NCBI RefSeq assembly: GCF_021654775.1
Contig: NZ_AP025343.1
Span: 4,555,501-4,619,500 of the forward strand
Length of the DNA stretch: 64,000 nt
DNA from: Paenibacillus azoreducens
GTDB taxonomy: Bacteria > Bacillota > Bacilli > Paenibacillales > Paenibacillaceae
Direction of reading: 5' to 3'
In this document: one piece after another, positions 1 through 7,525 of the stretch
How the letters are laid out: each line of letters starts with the position of its first letter
Position numbering within the stretch: position 1 is the stretch's first letter
The notes under the pieces: model-generated
What the model saw: the letters and a program-made list of their open reading frames with translations, nothing else
The model's database searches: none
Told to the model about the DNA's origin: nothing
Translations under genes and position numbers: made by a program

Positions 1-330
1 TTGCTCGCCACTCACGTAACGATAGGCAAACCCGTAAGTAAAAACCCGCTCTATATAGCCTTTGACGATTGCTGGCAGTCCGGTCCACCAGATCGGATAG
101 ATGAAGATAATCACCTCAGCCCATTTCAGATACTCCTGCTCCTGCTCAATGTCTTCACCTACGCCGCCTAGTATCTCGCTGCTGCTAATGACAGGCTGGA
201 ACTCCATAGCGTATAAATCGCGGACGATGATCTCGTGTCCTTTTTGACGGAGGCTTCGAACGGTAGTTTCCAAAATAGCATGGTTAAAGCTTTCTTTTCT
301 CGGATGGGCATACACGATCAAATGATTCAT
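1..330 (-). CDS. NAD(P)H:quinone oxidoreductase family, flavodoxin-2 fold (3' end outside window)
   Basis: Reading the minus strand from the ATG at 330 gives 110 codons open to the window edge. The protein begins MNHLIVYAHPRKESFNHAI, the first beta-strand and phosphate loop of the flavodoxin_2 (KefF/MdaB/NQO-like) family, and later has YPIWWTGLPAIVKGYIERV, the conserved FMN and dimer segment. Family members are soluble FMN/FAD enzymes that reduce quinones with NAD(P)H. A GAGAGGAG ribosome site lies about 8 nt upstream of the ATG. The C-terminal part is cut by the window edge. Family placement is firm; the substrate is unknown. Confidence 0.82.
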   Translation of the reverse strand, partial: MNHLIVYAHPRKESFNHAILETTVRSLRQKGHEIIVRDLYAMEFQPVISSSEILGGVGEDIEQEQEYLKWAEVIIFIYPIWWTGLPAIVKGYIERVFTYGFAYRYVSGEQ

Positions 331-373
331 AGAGATATCTCCTCTCATTTTGTGTTTCATATTGTTATGTTAT

Positions 374-597
374 TGATTGATCAATTACAATTACTGAAAA
401 CTAGCGCATGCCTCGACCAGAACATAGTTAATACCGCCTGATCCAAGACATGACAGACAAGCCTTTCCTCCCCGCAAGTATCGTCTGGTCTCTTAAAAAA
501 CCAGTAAATCAGTCAGTGAGATATAGACACGACACGCACCTCAAGATAAGTCACTTGGCTGTTATTTGAATATAGATGTTTAGTAATTGATCAATCA
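374..597. promoter_or_regulatory. Pair of inverted 15-bp operator-like sites
   Basis: TGATTGATCAATTAC at 374-388 recurs as its exact reverse complement GTAATTGATCAATCA at 583-597. Each copy is itself built around the palindrome TTGATCAA. The first lies 44 bp upstream of the quinone-reductase start, where an operator is expected. The second lies upstream, nearer the HxlR remnant, so a lost divergent regulator may have used both. Function is inferred. Confidence 0.5.
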
Positions 598-784
598 CTA
601 ACATGGTCATTATTGTATGTCTTCTTTCTCTGAAATGCAACTGATATTTCGTAATTATTCATATGTAATTTCATAACTCAATAGTTTGAGGCTCTCTTGT
701 AAATGAATAATCTTGTCGTGATTTCACATTCGACGTTCAACCCACTGCCTTCAATTAATCACTTGAATTAACTGAAGTAATGGA

Positions 785-900
785 CTTTCCCCATGTCTTA
801 AAGAATCGATGATAGTGGATAATTTTTTCCCTGTTCAGTTAGGGAATATTCTACTTTTGGTGGCACAGTGTCATCCACCAGGAGGAATAAAATCGGCATC
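785..900 (-). pseudogene. HxlR-family regulator remnant
   Basis: On the minus strand, 866 down to 825 encodes VPPKVEYSLTEQGK, the beta-wing signature of HxlR/MarR-like winged-helix regulators, which normally continues into a GxSLxPILxxMxxWG-type helix. Here the following codons give a degraded version (LSSIL, stop, DMGK), and upstream the frame breaks within about 30 bases. No start codon or helix-turn-helix remains. HxlR regulators usually sit beside quinone or nitro reductases, which fits the neighbour at 1-330. It is read as a decayed former regulator of that gene; the family call rests on one motif. Confidence 0.6.
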
Positions 901-999
901 ATTCTTTGACAGTATCATGTCAGTACTTTTTTACCCGGTCTGTATCTACGTTATATGTACTATTTGGAAATGTATGTTAAGTCAAATACAATTATCTAA

Positions 1000-1034
1000 A
1001 AATACAAAGTCGCTAATTTAGCGACTTTGTATTT
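1000..1034. terminator. 17-bp perfect inverted repeat, terminator-like
   Basis: AAATACAAAGTCGCTAA at 1000-1016 is the exact reverse complement of 1018-1034, separated by one base. On the minus strand the stem is followed by a short T run. It is probably a bidirectional terminator left from a lost gene, or a palindromic repeat. Confidence 0.5.
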
Positions 1035-1104
1035 GGCATCATCAAATTTTGATGTTACGGGTGAAAGTGTAGAACCTATGATTGGATCATAAAATGTAGG
1101 AAAC

Positions 1105-1170
1105 GGCGAGAAGAGGTACGCCCCGGTCATCCGCTGCCTATGCAGCCGTGCGTGTCATTCTCGCCTTTTT
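1105..1170 (+). terminator. Hairpin with long loop and T run
   Basis: GGCGAGAA (1105-1112) pairs with TTCTCGCC (1158-1165), followed by TTTTTC. The 45-nt loop can fold further (GCTGC/GCAGC). Downstream of no intact gene; origin unknown. Confidence 0.4.
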
Positions 1171-1227
1171 CTATGCTTCCCATGGCAAACCGCCATGTGA
1201 GGTTCAACTGAGACAGACACTAGATTT

Positions 1228-1276
1228 AAAAAAAGTCGAGTTAGGGTTACATTTGTCCCTAAACTCGACTTTTTTT
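1228..1276. terminator. Bidirectional terminator hairpin
   Basis: AAAAAAAGTCGAGTTAGGG pairs with the AT-flanked CCCTAAACTCGAC arm, one bulged base, with an A run before and a T run after the stem. Typical Rho-independent form on both strands. Confidence 0.65.
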
Positions 1277-1606
1277 GCTTTTTAGTTGCCACTTCGGCAA
1301 ATTGTTGGCGAGCGCAAGCCACGCGACCACAAGACTTACTAATATATCGATTATTACAATAACATTAAGGCAAAACTAAAAGGCATGAGCCCGGTACAGT
1401 ACCGAACTGATGCCAAATAAATCACCAAATGATATACCTGTCTAACTTCATGGGGTTACTTCACAATTGATCCAAGTATCACTCAAGAAATTATATTCCC
1501 CTCAAAAGAACCCATCATTATTACATCTAGGATAGGTCATTACAAAAAAAATCAGCCCCTAAAGAGAACCAATTTCTGTTAGCTGAATAAAGCGAGGTTC
1601 TCTATC

Positions 1607-1918
1607 TCACTGATTAGATTCAGAAAACCGAATCGAATAGATTAAATCTGTTGACGGATCAAATTGGATAGATACATACAATCCGAACTCATTACCTTCT
1701 TTGTTTCTGAGCCATAGTTTGAACTTCTCTTCTGATTTTTTTGGAGTTAATTCGATACGACCAATATGCTTATAGTCAATTATGTCCGCTTTAAATCGTT
1801 TTTGTGTTTCGTTCACTGCAATTGCACCCCATTTTGCATATTCAGGCTCAGCTTCCACTGAAACATTGAAAGCAATAACAATAAAAACAGCTACTGAGAA
1901 AATCAACAATCTCTTCAT
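1607..1918 (-). CDS. Secreted DUF3889-family protein
   Basis: A 103-residue protein. The start ATG at 1918 is chosen over the upstream ones because AAGGA lies about 10 nt before it and because it gives a clean signal peptide (MKRLLIFSVAVFIVIAF, then a VEA-type cleavage site near residue 22). The mature part opens with EPEYAKWGAIAV and has ADIIDYKHIGR, the hallmarks of DUF3889, a small exported family of Bacillaceae and Paenibacillaceae with no known function. It stands alone, with a hairpin (1563-1601) downstream that may end transcription. Family call is good; the role is not known. Confidence 0.8.
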   Translation of the reverse strand: MKRLLIFSVAVFIVIAFNVSVEAEPEYAKWGAIAVNETQKRFKADIIDYKHIGRIELTPKKSEEKFKLWLRNKEGNEFGLYVSIQFDPSTDLIYSIRFSESNQ

Positions 1919-2094
1919 AACATGCATCCTTATCGAAAGTTTTCTTCTTAATATTCCATACACTATTTAGAGATATTCATCCTTAAACTGAGCCTTAATA
2001 GACAGCAAATGAGAAATAACATTGAAGCATCAACTAGGTTTTTTCTGACCGCCAACAAAATGCGAAAAAACGTACGTTAAGCGAAAATTTATTC

Positions 2095-2139
2095 AAACAA
2101 GCCGAATAATCCGTACACTAAGGAGAATCCGGCTTGTTT
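2095..2139. terminator. Hairpin terminator
   Basis: AAACAAGCCG (2095-2104) pairs with CGGCTTGTTT (2130-2139), followed by TTTA on the plus strand and preceded by A-rich sequence. No intact gene ends at it on the plus strand. Confidence 0.5.
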
Positions 2140-2636
2140 TTATCTCTTCGTCGGTGCACGACTCCAGAAGGCCCATTGTCTTACTCATATCTCTCGTAAA
2201 TGCGTTGCAAATGTCATTCGAGTCATCTTGTTCTTATTCTTCAATTGACAATTGTTTGAGTGGGCGTAATCCTTTTAACGATGCGATTTATTTTATATTC
2301 AATCAGCAATATATAGCGAAACGGTTTAGTTCGTCAGCAGCCAGACTCGAAATTCAGATCAAAAAAAGTTAATATTGGTACTTTTTTACCATATGATTAA
2401 ATGTAATATATATCTAAAATATGAATTAATACGAAAATATTACAGAAGAATTTGTGTTGCTAGGATTAAAAAACTGTTCAGCCTGTTACGTTCTTATTTG
2501 ATAGACAGCACAAATAGAGGCACTCCGTTACGGAACTACCTCTACGGAAACAGGAATGTACAGACATGTAATTTTAAAAAGGTAACTATCTATAGGCGGA
2601 ATAGTTACAAATAAATTTAATAAGGAGTGCTTGATC
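2140..2636. other. AT-rich leader region before the first secreted paralog
   Basis: Nearly 500 bp with no credible gene; the short open frames here lack ribosome sites and protein-like composition. A small hairpin (near 2517-2543, TCCG/CGGA core within GAGG/CCTC) lies about 100 bp upstream of the next start and could be in its 5' untranslated leader. Confidence 0.5.
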
Positions 2637-3062
2637 GTGAATCTTAAGTCCGTTTTCAAAGGAGTAGTATCAACTGCTCTGGCAGTATGTCTAATTGCTG
2701 GAACTAGTATTATACCTGCTTTTGCGGAGTCGACTGAAAGTTCGTCGAAAGATTATGCAACTAAAAGTGGAGTAATAAAACCTTTTCTTACAAGTGGAAG
2801 TCGTTCAGGAACTGAATTTCAGGCTAAATACCCATTAAAAAAGAGTAATGGGGCAAAAGTAAACTTCTGGATTAAAAATACTGGGAAGGTAAGTGTAAAA
2901 ATCACAATAAATGGAGATCAGAAAAGAACTCTCGCACCAGGTAAAAGTGGCCACATTAGTGCTCCAGTTGGTTCCTTAAGTAGCGAATATAAATTTAAAG
3001 CTGTACCAACGCCTAATGGTGGTGAAATTAGTATAGACTATCGTATTGCTCAAAGAGATTAA
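2637..3062 (+). CDS. Small secreted protein of unknown family, paralog 1
   Basis: Predicted 141 residues. GTG at 2637 is preferred to TTG at 2631 because AAGGAG lies 9 nt before it, and the twin gene at 3287-3721 has the same GTG-AAT-CTT-AAG start. The N-terminus is a clear signal peptide ending PAFA|ES. The mature domain (about 105 residues) is rich in beta-forming and Gly/Asn residues: VNFWIKNTGKVSVKITING, then LAPGKSGHISAPVG, and ends VPTPNGGEISIDYRIAQRD. This suggests one compact beta-sandwich. I do not recognise a named family. Convergent with its paralog across a shared terminator. Confidence 0.82.
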   Translation: MNLKSVFKGVVSTALAVCLIAGTSIIPAFAESTESSSKDYATKSGVIKPFLTSGSRSGTEFQAKYPLKKSNGAKVNFWIKNTGKVSVKITINGDQKRTLAPGKSGHISAPVGSLSSEYKFKAVPTPNGGEISIDYRIAQRD

Positions 3063-3230
3063 ATTTGATGCTTGAAGATATTTTTTAGTTTTTTATAAGG
3101 TTCCTGAATCCGAGATGGTAATTTGGTAATTCAGTGCAGACATAGAGTAAAAAGAGTACGTACTAGACTTGAGAAGTCTTATACAAAATGCTCATAGATG
3201 AAAGCTAGGAAAATAAATACCTAAATTAAT

Positions 3231-3270
3231 AAAAGCCGATTTTCCTTAACGTACAGGAAAGTCGGCTTTT
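3231..3270. terminator. Shared bidirectional terminator between paralogs
   Basis: AAAAGCCGATTTTCCT (3231-3246) pairs with AGGAAAGTCGGCTTTT (3255-3270) around an 8-nt loop, with one mismatch. A and T runs on both sides make it usable for both convergent genes. Confidence 0.85.
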
Positions 3271-3286
3271 CTATTCAAGGAATTTC

Positions 3287-3721
3287 TCAATCTCTTTGAG
3301 CAATCTTATATTCTATACTAATATCACCACCGTTCGGCGTTGGTACAGCTTTAAAGTTATATTCGCTAGCGAAGTAACCAACTGGAGCACTAATGTGGCC
3401 ACTCTTACCTGGTGCGAAAGTGGCTTCATAACCTCCATTAATTGTAAGTTTCACACTTACTTTCCCAGTGTTATTAACCCAGAAGTTTACGTTTTTCCCA
3501 TTAGCACTTGATAATTTGTATGTAGCCTGAAATGCTCCCCCTGAATGAGTGCCTTTTGTAATATCCATGTCATAAGGTTTAATTACTCCACTTTCAGTTT
3601 CATAATTTTCCGACGAACTTTCAGTTGACTGCGCAAAAGACGGTAAAGTACTAACTCCAGTAATTAGACCAACTGCCAGAGCAGATGACACTGCTCCTTT
3701 GAAAACGGACTTAAGATTCAC
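3287..3721 (-). CDS. Small secreted protein of unknown family, paralog 2
   Basis: Predicted 144 residues from GTG at 3721, with GGAGGGG about 8 nt upstream. Same plan as the gene at 2637: signal peptide ending PSFA|QS, an acidic Ser/Glu/Thr linker, then a beta-rich domain. The last 60 residues (from about VNFW to IAQRD) are almost the same in both, including GKSGHISAPVG and AVPTPNGG, while the linker differs and gains a few residues (DMDITKGTHSGG). The pair is an inverted duplication facing a shared terminator. Function unknown; possibilities include an envelope-associated or antimicrobial-like protein, but no motif decides it. Confidence 0.82.
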   Translation of the reverse strand: MNLKSVFKGAVSSALAVGLITGVSTLPSFAQSTESSSENYETESGVIKPYDMDITKGTHSGGAFQATYKLSSANGKNVNFWVNNTGKVSVKLTINGGYEATFAPGKSGHISAPVGYFASEYNFKAVPTPNGGDISIEYKIAQRD

Positions 3722-3994
3722 GATACAATCCCCTCCAGTAATATTTTTATATACATCCATATTTTGAATGTATACTATGTATAATAACATTAAAGGATAT
3801 TATTGTAAATATCTATATAACTCTATTCTTGACTCGTTTCGTCAGAGTTGAGTTCTTCATTATGAGGAATCCCCTTTAATGCGCTTGATAGCGTTGTGAA
3901 GTTTCTTAACTAGTTCAGATATTATATTTAGAGCATATTTCGGGAACTTTAATTCTTTCGTCATACAGCTCGAAAAGTACCAGTAAAATATTAA
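3722..3994. other. Intergenic segment before the IS110 remnant
   Basis: About 270 bp with no gene I can support. The left end of the IS110-type element should lie in here, but the IS110 family lacks long inverted repeats and I cannot place the boundary. Confidence 0.4.
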
Positions 3995-5162
3995 ATGGCG
4001 TACGATCTTGTTTGCACGGGATCTTTAGGAGCGCCACTTGAGTTTGGTAACCATCGTGAAGGGTTCAATCTGTTCGAGCGGTGGATCCGAGATCTGCTCA
4101 AAACCTACAAACTTAGCAGCGTTATCGTTGGCATGGAACCTACCGGCCACTACTGGTTTAGTCTTGCACGTTGGCTTCTCGATCAAGGTATAGAGCCCGT
4201 TCTGGTGAATCCTCATCTCGTCAAAAAGAATAAAGAAAACCGAGATAATACACCGTCTAAGAGCGATCACAAGGATGCACTAGTCATTGCAGACATGATC
4301 AAAAATGGGTACTACTCCCCCTGTTCGTTTTCATCCCGAAGACTACGAGGAATTGCGTATTCTAATGGCAAATCGAGAGACGGTTACCAAACGCCTCAAC
4401 GCTGCGGTTAATCAGATTCATCGCTGGGTGGATATTGTTTTCCCTGAACTTCGCCAGGTCTTTAAAATCCTTACTTGTACCAGTGCAATCGCAACTCTCA
4501 GACTCTTTCCTCTACCGAAAGAAATCAGTCGGCTAGATACGGAACAAGTCCTTGCCGGTTGGAAGCAATATGTAAAACGTCATGCTGGTGTTAAACGTGC
4601 TGAACAACTCATTGCACTGGCAAAATGCAGTGTTGGAACCACACAGGCACTTCACGCCTACAAGCTTCACTTGGGTCAACTGCTTGAGGAATATGACTTA
4701 GCACAACGTCAGTTGAAGCAGATTGAACATGAACTTCATCTCATCCTCGAACGAATTCCCTATGCCAAAAAGTTGCTTGAAATACGAGGTGTAAATGCAA
4801 CGAGCCTAGCCGGTGTGCTCGGTGAAGCTGGTGATCTAAGCGGTTATGCACACGGAAATGCGCTATTGCGGCATGCTGGCCTTAATCTAGCTGAGGCAAG
4901 TTCCGGGAAATGGCGAGGAAAAATGGTGCTTAGCAAACGCGGCCGCCCACGTCTCAGGCATTTTCTTTATCTCTTGACGATGTGCATGGTGATGACCAAT
5001 CCGGATGTTAGGGCTTTGCACCACCATAATGTTGACGGAAAGAAAATAAAGCGGATGAAGTCTATCATGAAACTGTGCGGTAAAGTCGCCCGCCTGCTTG
5101 TTGGTCTGGCCAAGAGCGACGAAGTTTACGACTCGGCCAAGGTCTTCCCGCAGGCAGCCTAA
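3995..5162 (+). pseudogene. IS110-family transposase, frameshifted and 5'-truncated
   Basis: Two frames together give an IS110-type DEDD recombinase. The first part (3995 to about 4320) has GMEPTGHYWF (catalytic Glu), VNPHLVKKNKE and SKSDHKDALVIADM (catalytic Asp residues). The second (from about 4320) continues VRFHPEDYEELR and includes the C-terminal Tnp_20 region with LEIRGVNATSLAGVLGE and GKWRGKMVLSKRGRPRLRH. The frames join if one C is removed from the run of five at 4317-4321. The segment with the first catalytic Asp (GIDVAK-like) is missing upstream. With a frameshift and no N-terminus it should be inactive unless there is a sequencing error. Confidence 0.85.
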
Positions 5163-5393
5163 TACCAATCTATCCTCACCAGCTCATGCATTCGCAGGAT
5201 GATGAGAAGCACGGAGTATCGGGAGACATTACGCAAAAGGGCTCGGACCCGTTCCGTTAGAAAGACCGACCTCCACCCCCGCAAGGAGATGACCGTTAAC
5301 TTTTTTAGCTTAGCCTTGCGTGTATTTTTTCATCGTAAATCTCGCGATGGGCTTAAGCACCATACTTCGATTCAAAATGTGATGCCGACATTT
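5163..5393 (+). mobile_element. Probable 3' non-coding end of the IS110-type element
   Basis: The 230 bp after the transposase stop contain no gene and end at the convergent unknown gene at 5394. In IS110-family elements the non-coding ends carry the bridge RNA: before the gene in the IS110 group, after it in the IS1111 group. This segment is the only downstream candidate here. The exact element end and the group are not determined. Confidence 0.4.
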
Positions 5394-6143
5394 CTAAACC
5401 GGCGCCGCAAATTTGCTCCGGCTCCACAGCCACATCGGCGTATGAATGTCGATCGGGCACAGCCCGCTGCCCTGCAGCATCTCTTCCCATCTGGAAGCCG
5501 CAAGCTCCCTTGCCTTCGGGCCGGCCGCTTCCTCCTCCGTTATGATCCCGAGTTTGGCGCTGGATTGAAGGACATGGGTGTCGGGCGCCACCGTAATGCA
5601 TTCCCGATCCGGAAAGTCAGCATCCGTGTACTGTTTCATCACGTACAGCCAGTAGTTCATGATTTTGTCGCCGCCCAGATAGGGGAAGCTTTTTTTATGC
5701 TGCATCATATGCTGCTTGATCCGGCGGACGGAATTCCCGTTTTGGCGGAAAAGGTTCCGCAAGTCCCCGTCCAGCTGATCCATGATCGTGACGCACAGCG
5801 TCCGCCAGACGGCGGGCTGCTTGTTCGGTTGAAGCGCGACCTTATGTTTCAGCAGCTTTTCCCGCAGCTCCTCCGCGTCCATGGCAGCGGCCGCCGCCGG
5901 ATCAAACACGTCCATCGTGTCCGGATCGTTAAACGTCCGGTGAGCGCTCTCCCAAAGCGCATACGAATTCCGCTGGTAATTCAGCGCCATCGGCAGCGTA
6001 AAATAATGATAGTTGGCCGCCGAAGATGGATCCAGAGGCGGGTGTTCGTCCTCGGGCATCTTCTCGCCGCCAAGCTTCCCCTGTTGATGAAGCAAAATTA
6101 ATTCCGTTATATCCCGTAAAATATCGTCCCTGCTCCGCAGCAT
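5394..6143 (-). CDS. Conserved protein of unknown function, possibly DNA-glycosylase-like
   Basis: A 249-residue soluble protein, start ATG 6143 with AGGAG about 10 nt upstream, 16 bp after the DUF5367 gene, so third gene of a TetR-headed operon. Landmarks: an alpha-helical N-terminus, KSFPYLGGDKIMNYWLYVM in the middle, ITVAPDTHVLQSSAKLGI near residue 185, and a C-terminal GLCPIDIHTPMWLWSRSKF. The Lys-Gly and PDTHV..LGI layout is faintly like HhH-GPD glycosylases (substrate lysine, DxHV..LG), but I cannot confirm that fold. A broken second copy of its C-terminus lies at 12164-12270. No function is assigned. Confidence 0.75.
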   Translation of the reverse strand: MLRSRDDILRDITELILLHQQGKLGGEKMPEDEHPPLDPSSAANYHYFTLPMALNYQRNSYALWESAHRTFNDPDTMDVFDPAAAAAMDAEELREKLLKHKVALQPNKQPAVWRTLCVTIMDQLDGDLRNLFRQNGNSVRRIKQHMMQHKKSFPYLGGDKIMNYWLYVMKQYTDADFPDRECITVAPDTHVLQSSAKLGIITEEEAAGPKARELAASRWEEMLQGSGLCPIDIHTPMWLWSRSKFAAPV

Positions 6144-6159
6144 GCGTCCTTGGCTCCTC

Positions 6160-6564
6160 TCAAAACGGCGTCCCCTTTTTGCCCGTCAGCAGCGGCAGCA
6201 GCAAATACAACCCGTAAGCAAACGCCATCCAAATGACGAAGGCCAGCAGCTGTTCATCGGGCAACCCCGCAAAAAAGACGCCCTTGTTCCATATCACAAA
6301 CGTGTCCAGGATTAAACCGACGGCGCTGCCCACCACGCCAAGCCTTACGGCCGCGTAGGGACTCGGATCGAGTCGGCGAAAAAGGACAAATACGACGTAC
6401 AGCACGACGCCCGTCGCGACCTCCAGCAAAAGAAACGGCGGCAAAAAGTGTTGCCGGTACGGGCTGACCAGCACCAGCGGTCCGAAAAAGACGAAAAACA
6501 GCGTCGCCCCCAGCCAAACCAGCAGCGAAAACAGCAGCGTCAGCCCCATCTTTTCAGAAAACAT
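6160..6564 (-). CDS. DUF5367-family integral membrane protein
   Basis: A 134-residue protein from ATG 6564, chosen because GGAAAGGAG lies 8 nt upstream; the longer frame lacks a ribosome site. It has four predicted membrane helices (LTLLFSLLVWLGATLFFVFF, PPFLLLEVATGVVLYVVFV, a VGSAVGLILDTFVIW helix and a last FVIWMAFAYGLYLLLPLL helix), the DUF5367 pattern. No biochemical role is known. It lies 35 bp behind a TetR gene in the same direction and 16 bp before the next gene, so it is probably controlled by that repressor as part of a stress or drug response unit. Confidence 0.78.
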   Translation of the reverse strand: MFSEKMGLTLLFSLLVWLGATLFFVFFGPLVLVSPYRQHFLPPFLLLEVATGVVLYVVFVLFRRLDPSPYAAVRLGVVGSAVGLILDTFVIWNKGVFFAGLPDEQLLAFVIWMAFAYGLYLLLPLLTGKKGTPF

Positions 6565-6599
6565 GCCAAAAGCTCCTTTCCACACGGAATTGTCCAAAA

Positions 6600-7307
6600 C
6601 TATTCGGGTTTTGCTTCCCGCAGCAAACGCTCAAAAAATCGGCCGAGTTCGGTAAACACTTTATTCCGGTCCAGCGCGGGAGAAACCAGGCTATGCACGG
6701 CCAAGCCGTCAAAGATGGCGTTAATGACGACGGCCCACACCTCGAACGACATGCCCATAAGACGATCATCCGCATCGTCTGTTCCGGATTCGGCTTCCTG
6801 ACGGCCGCGGCGCGTAGTTTCGCCGTTCGGCGGATCCGTTTTCGGCCGGTCCCCGCTTCCGGAAGTTTCGCTTGAAGGCTGCGGATTTTCCGCGCCCGCA
6901 AGGTGCCGCAGCCGATCCGCAAGTACCCCGTTTTCGAACGAAATCAGGGCGCCCAGCTCCTTTCTCGTTTCTTCATGTTTCAGGCTGAACACGACAAGCG
7001 ATAGAAACAAGCGGTGAAAAAAGGAATCGGGCCCTCCCCGTTCTTTTGCCGCTCCCAGCGCCTCCGACACGACAAACTCCTTGGTCTGCAAAGCAGAGAA
7101 CTCATTCCATGAGCGTTCGCAAACATCTTTGACGACGTCCAGCATCAGCCGGTCTTTGGTCTGGAAATGGTAATACACCGTTCCTTGCGTGACGCCGATG
7201 CGTTCCGCCACCATTTTTAAGGTCAATTTCTCCAAGCCCTGTTCCACGATGCATTGTTTGGCCGCTTCGATCAGTTCCTGCTTGGAAACGACATTCGGTT
7301 TAGCCAT
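6600..7307 (-). CDS. TetR/AcrR-family transcriptional regulator
   Basis: 235 residues from ATG 7307, GGAGAG about 9 nt upstream. The N-terminal helix-turn-helix is typical: LTLKMVAERIGVTQGTVYYHF at about residues 28-48, followed by the TKDRLMLDVV helix. The C-terminal ligand domain carries an unusual hydrophilic insert around residues 140-175 (ETSGSGDRPKTDPPNGETTR) rich in Gly, Pro and charged residues, probably a disordered loop between helices. First gene of a probable three-gene operon with DUF5367 and the unknown gene at 5394. The palindrome at 7330-7349 just upstream is its likely autoregulatory operator. Confidence 0.88.
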   Translation of the reverse strand: MAKPNVVSKQELIEAAKQCIVEQGLEKLTLKMVAERIGVTQGTVYYHFQTKDRLMLDVVKDVCERSWNEFSALQTKEFVVSEALGAAKERGGPDSFFHRLFLSLVVFSLKHEETRKELGALISFENGVLADRLRHLAGAENPQPSSETSGSGDRPKTDPPNGETTRRGRQEAESGTDDADDRLMGMSFEVWAVVINAIFDGLAVHSLVSPALDRNKVFTELGRFFERLLREAKPE

Positions 7308-7329
7308 GTATATGCTCTCCTTTTTCTAT

Positions 7330-7349
7330 AGTTAGTCATTCGACTAACT
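7330..7349 (-). promoter_or_regulatory. Palindromic operator upstream of TetR
   Basis: AGTTAGTC-ATTC-GACTAACT: perfect 8-bp arms with a 4-bp spacer, 23 bp before the TetR start, the usual place for TetR autorepression. Binding by this TetR is inferred from position. Confidence 0.7.
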
Positions 7350-7433
7350 TACTAACAATATATACCATTCGCCGAGAAAAAGTAAAGACGGATTTTAACC
7401 TAAGTTGACCGGAAGTCCAAACGGAACATGCCA

Positions 7434-7472
7434 AAAGGCTCGTAAACAGCTACAACAGCCGTTTGCGAGCCT
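7434..7472 (-). terminator. Terminator downstream of the nitroreductase operon
   Basis: AAAGGCTCGTAAACAGC (7434-7450) pairs with the GCCGTTTGCGAGCCTT arm, with short A and T runs on either side. The transcript from 7526 probably ends here. The hairpin is similar in sequence to the one at 11115-11157. Confidence 0.65.
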
Positions 7473-7493
7473 TATTTCGATCGAAGCGGCCAA

Positions 7494-7522
7494 CAGGACT
7501 CGAACTCCGAACCCCGATAGCA
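7494..7522 (-). other. Possible tRNA 3'-end remnant
   Basis: The minus strand reads GTTCGAGTCCTGTTGGCCGC, which looks like a T-loop, T-stem and acceptor 3' strand of a tRNA, directly followed by the terminator at 7434-7472. The 5' side of the T-stem does not pair well and no other tRNA arms are present, so this is at most a fragment. Confidence 0.3.
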
Positions 7523-7525
7523 ATC

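Larger units (their letters stand above)
331..1606. other. Gene-poor AT-rich region with remnants
   Basis: This 1.3-kb stretch holds no convincing intact gene. It contains an inverted pair of 15-bp sequences, a short HxlR-type coding remnant and three hairpins, each listed separately. The rest has no protein signal I recognise on either strand. It looks like decayed DNA between the quinone reductase and the DUF3889 gene. Confidence 0.6.

Noticed and set aside
2154..2614. Two 70-80 codon open frames upstream of the secreted paralog
   Set aside because: No ribosome sites, odd composition (Cys, Arg and Tyr rich), and no counterpart upstream of the second paralog.
4317..4321. Programmed frameshift of the IS110 transposase
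   Set aside because: IS110-family transposases are single frame; a C-run indel and the missing N-terminus point to decay or a sequencing error rather than recoding.
5199..6101. 300-codon plus-strand open frame opposite the gene at 5394-6143
   Set aside because: It begins in the IS110 tail and is rich in Arg, Pro, Gln and His with no protein-like pattern. It is the antisense shadow of a coherent minus-strand gene with a good ribosome site.
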